Source of the DNA: a virus
DNA: 42,442 bases
IMG/VR virus record: IMGVR_UViG_3300009609_000033
Span: 1-42,442 of that record
Direction: 5' to 3' (one strand)
The notes beneath the pieces were generated by a model, which was not told the DNA's origin, made no database searches, and was given only the letters and a program-made list of their open reading frames with translations. Shown piece by piece: positions 39,960-42,442 of the stretch. Position 1 is the first letter of the stretch, and the number at the start of each line of letters is the position of its first letter. Made by a program: the position numbers and the translations under genes.

Positions 39960-40670
39960 TTAGTAAGTTGTTTCTTCATTAGTTACTGTTGGTTCATCCT
40001 TGCAAGGGGCAAGAAAAGTTTTTACTGCTTCTGTCATTAGTCTTTCGCTGGGGATTAAATCAGCAGTACATTCTAAAGGTAATACATTCGGTACAAAAAA
40101 TCTAGCATTACCTTTAGTTGTAAATTGTGAAATTAATTCAAAGTAAGCAGTGTATGGTAAGTCTTTTTGTGACCCTTCCCTATCTTCTGGTTTACGCATG
40201 TAATTAAGAATATCATGAGTTACATGCCTAAAAGACTTTTTAGAAGGAAAGAAAGTACAAAAATCCATAGTAGCTGGAATATAAATCAGTAATTCAATTC
40301 CGTGCATTACTACAATTTTTTTAATTTTGTCGTCATCTGTTGTAATAATTCGTCTATAAATTTCGCTCTTTTCATTAAAACTTTCTGCTTCTTTCTTATT
40401 ATCTTTTAAGAGTAAAGCATGGGAACGCCAATCAAGAACTAAAATATTAACTTTCCTACCTAGATTGACTTTATCTGTAGTTAAGATAAAATCACCAGCA
40501 GTATTGGAGACTTCTTTTTTATCAGGAGTTAAAAACTTTCCATCATTTTCCTGAGAAACCCCTTGAACTAGTTTTAAATTTGTAAGAAAAGCTCTAGATA
40601 ATGGAGCTAATTCTTTAACAGTATTTGCGGAAGGTACACTTTTAGCGGACATAGCTAAATCAGTAGACAT
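39960..40670 (-). CDS. Unrecognised replication-block protein (236 aa)
   Basis: It begins MSTDLAMSAKSVPSANTVKE with an AAGGA/AAGG ribosome region. The middle is beta/alpha (VNLGRKVNILVLDWRSHALL; KKIVVMHGIELLIYIPATMD), with HDILNYMRKPE and KGNARFFVPNVLPL later, and an acidic C-terminus (KDEPTVTNEETTY). An acidic tail after a mixed domain recalls phage single-stranded DNA-binding proteins, but no motif confirms this. It is the second gene after the strong leftward promoter and likely highly expressed. Confidence 0.55.
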   Translation of the reverse strand: MSTDLAMSAKSVPSANTVKELAPLSRAFLTNLKLVQGVSQENDGKFLTPDKKEVSNTAGDFILTTDKVNLGRKVNILVLDWRSHALLLKDNKKEAESFNEKSEIYRRIITTDDDKIKKIVVMHGIELLIYIPATMDFCTFFPSKKSFRHVTHDILNYMRKPEDREGSQKDLPYTAYFELISQFTTKGNARFFVPNVLPLECTADLIPSERLMTEAVKTFLAPCKDEPTVTNEETTY

Positions 40671-40887
40671 CCTTATTCCTTTGACTTATAATCGATTAAA
40701 TTTATAATTACACAAAAGTACCAAACCTAACTAGGGTTTTATTATATTGGCTTGTTTGGAGTCTTGGTATCCAACAATATAACAAATTTACCACAGCTAG
40801 TTAGGTTTGGTATTTATCGTTAGGACTAATAATCACCATCTAGATTACTAGAATATAGTGATTATTAGTGCACTGAGGATTCATTAT
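40671..40887 (-). promoter_or_regulatory. Structured intergenic leader (two strong hairpins)
   Basis: There is no gene. A perfect 16-bp inverted repeat, TACCAAACCTAACTAG / CTAGTTAGGTTTGGTA (40719-40734/40797-40812), encloses ATATTG/CAATAT (40744-40749/40775-40780). A perfect 12-bp repeat, ACTAATAATCAC / GTGATTATTAGT (40825-40836/40858-40869), encloses a further TCTAG/CTAGA stem. It lies between the ParB-like stop and the start of the 236-residue gene, so it could attenuate or process the early transcript. Confidence 0.6.
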
Positions 40888-41865
40888 TCAACCCTGTGCT
40901 GTTTCCAATTGTAATTGTTCACGTTGACGCTTCAGTTGGGCCATTGCCTCCTCTTGATTCTTTAATTTACGATCAAGGGCAATCTGCTTCTTCTTTGCTA
41001 ATTCACTAGCTTGGGAAGCGTTTCTAACAGCTAGGCTTCGTTCGTCAATACTACAAATTTCCTTCAACATATCATACCGACCACGGTCATACTCAGTTAG
41101 TGAATCACCCTTAGACTCAATATACTCCTTAATTTCGTCTAGCTTCTCTTTAATAATTTTTGGAGAAACAATCTTAACAGATGGTCCAGTAGGTTCTACT
41201 GCTGTTCCTGGGGCTGCCTTTTGTGCTTTAATGGCTTTACCAATATCCATCACAGAGTGTAGGAATTGGGAACCAGATTGATTCTGGGCCATTGTAAGGA
41301 CTTCGTCCTGTTGATAGTCCTCAGGAATATATTTAGCCAAATTAAAAGCATTACAAGCAGTAATCTTATCTTCAGAAACTAATTGAGTAGCTTCTGCAGA
41401 AAGCTTCTTTAGCTTCAAAATATTACTAAGATCAGCTGGCCACATAGTTAGTGCCGCTGCAACTTCTGTTTGTGTTTGTTCAGGGTGATTAGTGATATAC
41501 CTAACCACCTGATGAAGTTTATCAATTAACTTTGTCGGCAATCTACGCTCATTAGCAGACATTTGTAACCGAATAACTTCATCATCAGTAATGTTGTCAT
41601 CGACAATAATAGGGACACGATCAAACCCTAACTCGGTGGCACAACTAAACCTATGGCCACCATCGACAATTTCATACTTATTGGGAATTAATTGTTTGAA
41701 TTCATTTTTTAATGATCGAACAATAATGGGAAACATAATCCCATTCTCTTGAATATCAAACTTTAACCGTTCATAATCATCTCTTTCCTTATAAACAGGC
41801 CTATACTTAACATCAGTAACTACCAGAGAATCCAATGGAACATTTAAATATTGTTTTTCGCTCAT
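40888..41865 (-). CDS. ParB/Spo0J-like DNA-binding protein (325 aa)
   Basis: The N-terminal ParB/sulfiredoxin (CTPase-type) domain shows VPLDSLVVTDVKYRPVYKER and the box IVDGGHRFSCATELG (residues 66-80, the GGHR signature). It is followed by a helical DNA-binding part with a helix-turn-helix pattern (PEQTQTEVAAALTMWPADLS, about 128-147). The C-terminal 110 residues are charged coiled coil (YIESKGDSLTEYDRGRYDML; KKKQIALDRKLKNQEEAMAQ). Phage ParB-like proteins act in segregation, transcription control or as nucleases. No ParA is seen in the window. It is the first gene after the consensus promoter. Confidence 0.85.
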   Translation of the reverse strand: MSEKQYLNVPLDSLVVTDVKYRPVYKERDDYERLKFDIQENGIMFPIIVRSLKNEFKQLIPNKYEIVDGGHRFSCATELGFDRVPIIVDDNITDDEVIRLQMSANERRLPTKLIDKLHQVVRYITNHPEQTQTEVAAALTMWPADLSNILKLKKLSAEATQLVSEDKITACNAFNLAKYIPEDYQQDEVLTMAQNQSGSQFLHSVMDIGKAIKAQKAAPGTAVEPTGPSVKIVSPKIIKEKLDEIKEYIESKGDSLTEYDRGRYDMLKEICSIDERSLAVRNASQASELAKKKQIALDRKLKNQEEAMAQLKRQREQLQLETAQG

Positions 41866-41900
41866 AAAACACCTTTTTTTCGATACGGGTTACTATTTTT

Positions 41901-41924
41901 AACCTAAAAAACTTATTTTAGGTT
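41901..41924 (-). promoter_or_regulatory. Leader hairpin before the ParB-like gene
   Basis: A perfect 9-bp stem, AACCTAAAA / TTTTAGGTT, with a 6-nt loop lies at about +10 to +33 of the transcript from the 41.94-kb promoter. It may stabilise the message 5' end or be a regulator site. Confidence 0.5.
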
Positions 41925-41939
41925 CTGTTTCCTATTAGT

Positions 41940-41967
41940 ATTATATCATAATAAAAATAATTGTCAA
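41940..41967 (-). promoter_or_regulatory. Consensus leftward early promoter
   Basis: Minus strand TTGACA (41962-41967) and TATAAT (41940-41945) are both perfect, with a 16-bp spacer and an extended -10 (TGATATAAT). Transcription from about 41933 would serve the ParB-like gene and the replication block. The -35 is embedded in the palindrome 41956-41984. Confidence 0.85.
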
Positions 41968-41984
41968 GTGTTTTGACAATTATT
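41956..41984 (-). terminator. 12-bp palindrome: terminator of the 86-residue gene and/or operator
   Basis: AATAATTGTCAA-GTGTT-TTGACAATTATT is a perfect 12-bp stem. In the leftward direction it is followed by TTTATTAT, so it could end the repeat-gene transcript. It also contains the -35 hexamer of the early promoter, so a repressor dimer bound here would block that promoter. Confidence 0.55.
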
Positions 41985-42012
41985 TTATTAAATTAGTGGT
42001 TCGTACCTTTTT

Positions 42013-42273
42013 TTATTCTTTTTTAGCAAAATATTCTTTCAAAATTTCAGATTCCTTTTCTCGAAACCATTCACGGATTTGTTTATAGCTAGTTGCACTA
42101 CCAAAGACCCGTACAGCTTCACTGGCAATTTTATTTATTAAATTGTCAGAGACATTATAAGTATTTGTCAGTCGCTCTAGATTCATTATGATGAGTCGAA
42201 GATTACGTTGGTGCTGAAAATCACTATATATCTTTCTTTTTAAGAAAAACCAATGATTATGTCTATCTAACAT
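42013..42273 (-). CDS. Unrecognised small protein after the repeat genes (86 aa)
   Basis: It begins MLDRHNHWFFLKRKIYSDFQ just downstream of the last linker of the repeat array (AAAGG lies about 25 nt upstream, rather far). An internal Met (MNLERLTNTYNVSDNLINKI, start 42186) gives a compact 57-residue helical protein with ATSYKQIREWFREKE. It ends before the terminator/promoter palindrome. No family was recognised; it is co-transcribed with the [S/Y/D]-G genes if the window is circular. Confidence 0.5.
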   Translation of the reverse strand: MLDRHNHWFFLKRKIYSDFQHQRNLRLIIMNLERLTNTYNVSDNLINKIASEAVRVFGSATSYKQIREWFREKESEILKEYFAKKE

Positions 42274-42284
42274 AAAGTTTTCAA

Positions 42285-42442
42285 CCGGATAGGAACCTTT
42301 ATTTTTTAACCGTAACCGTAACCGTCACCGGAACCATAACCGGAACCGGAACCGTAACCGGAACCGTAACCGTAACCGTAACCGGAACCGTAACCGTAAC
42401 CGTCACCGGAACCGTCACCGGAACCGTCACCGGAACCGTAAC
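42285..42442. repeat. Hexanucleotide repeat array (right contig end)
   Basis: These are the same CCGTAA/CCGGAA/CCGTCA units as at the left end. They are preceded by one copy of the linker ATAGGAACCTTTATTTTTTA (42290-42309). The last eight bases, ACCGTAAC, equal the first eight of the window. Joining with that overlap (or a 2-bp overlap) keeps the hexamer phase, while simple concatenation does not. Confidence 0.85.
42306..42442 (-). CDS. [S/Y/D]-G repeat micro-gene 4, 3' part
   Basis: This is an open repeat frame on the minus strand ending GGT TAC GGT TAC GGT TAA at 42306. It has the same codon set as the copies at the left end: GGT, TCC, TAC and GAC, with one GGT TAT. It is followed by the same AT-rich linker with AAAGG that separates the other copies (42285-42307). 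The 5' part must lie across the contig edge, at 1-111. Confidence 0.55.
   Translation of the reverse strand, partial: YGSGDGSGDGSGDGYGYGSGYGYGYGSGYGSGSGYGSGDGYGYG

Noticed and set aside
40888-41865. Plasmid-type ParABS partition system
   Set aside because: No ParA-type ATPase and no repeated parS-like 16-mer were found in the window. A ParB-like protein alone does not show a plasmid-phage lifestyle.

Overview
The window is an almost complete genome of a tailed double-stranded DNA phage, most likely a short-tailed (podovirus-like) virus of about 42.4 kb. It encodes a large terminase, a portal, a scaffold-like protein, a major capsid protein, a short-tail adaptor/nozzle pair and large helical ejection-type proteins. 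No tail sheath, tube or tape measure was recognised. The DNA is visibly AT-rich and all three standard stop codons are used. There is no phage RNA polymerase, and two near-consensus sigma70-type promoters are present, so the phage probably relies on host transcription in a bacterium with an ordinary sigma70-like factor. The host cannot be named. Both contig ends lie in the same hexanucleotide repeat and share the 8-mer ACCGTAAC, so the molecule is probably circular or circularly permuted and was broken in assembly at this repeat.

Layout. (1) 42.0-42.44 kb and 1-1.0 kb, minus strand: a DUF6948-like gene followed by a tandem set of repeat genes. Each encodes MENID or MESID followed by an alternation of glycine with Ser, Tyr or Asp. 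(2) 1.0-3.7 kb: an unusual region with much non-coding DNA full of perfect inverted repeats. It also holds a 26-residue membrane peptide coupled to a small basic protein, and a 177-residue gene bracketed by a perfect 19-bp inverted repeat. (3) 3.24 kb: a strong rightward promoter with a structured leader and 42-bp tandem repeats. These lead into a long rightward operon (3.7-26.3 kb) for envelope/lysis-type small proteins, DNA packaging, capsid and tail. (4) 26.3-42.0 kb, leftward: the replication and early block. It has an AEP primase-SF3 helicase, PD-(D/E)XK and VRR-NUC nucleases, a family A DNA polymerase with 3'-5' exonuclease, an SNF2-type helicase, a CsrA-like protein, zinc ribbons, tRNA-Leu(UAA) next to a tRNA-like folded element, a DNA methyltransferase and a ParB-like protein. 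A consensus promoter at 41.94 kb starts this block.

The coding parts are extremely compact, with ATGA/TAATG junctions and overlapping genes. The roughly 2.4 kb of non-coding DNA, in four folded segments (about 1.01-1.62, 2.62-3.62, 38.96-39.16 and 40.72-40.87 kb), therefore stands out. The two most unusual signals are the hexamer-coded [S/Y/D]-G micro-gene array and the roughly 570-nt segment at 2.62-3.19 kb, which can fold into a large multi-helix RNA reminiscent in size and density of the 'ornate large' phage RNAs (GOLLD, ROOL). I could not test homology to either. No endolysin or tail fibre was recognised.
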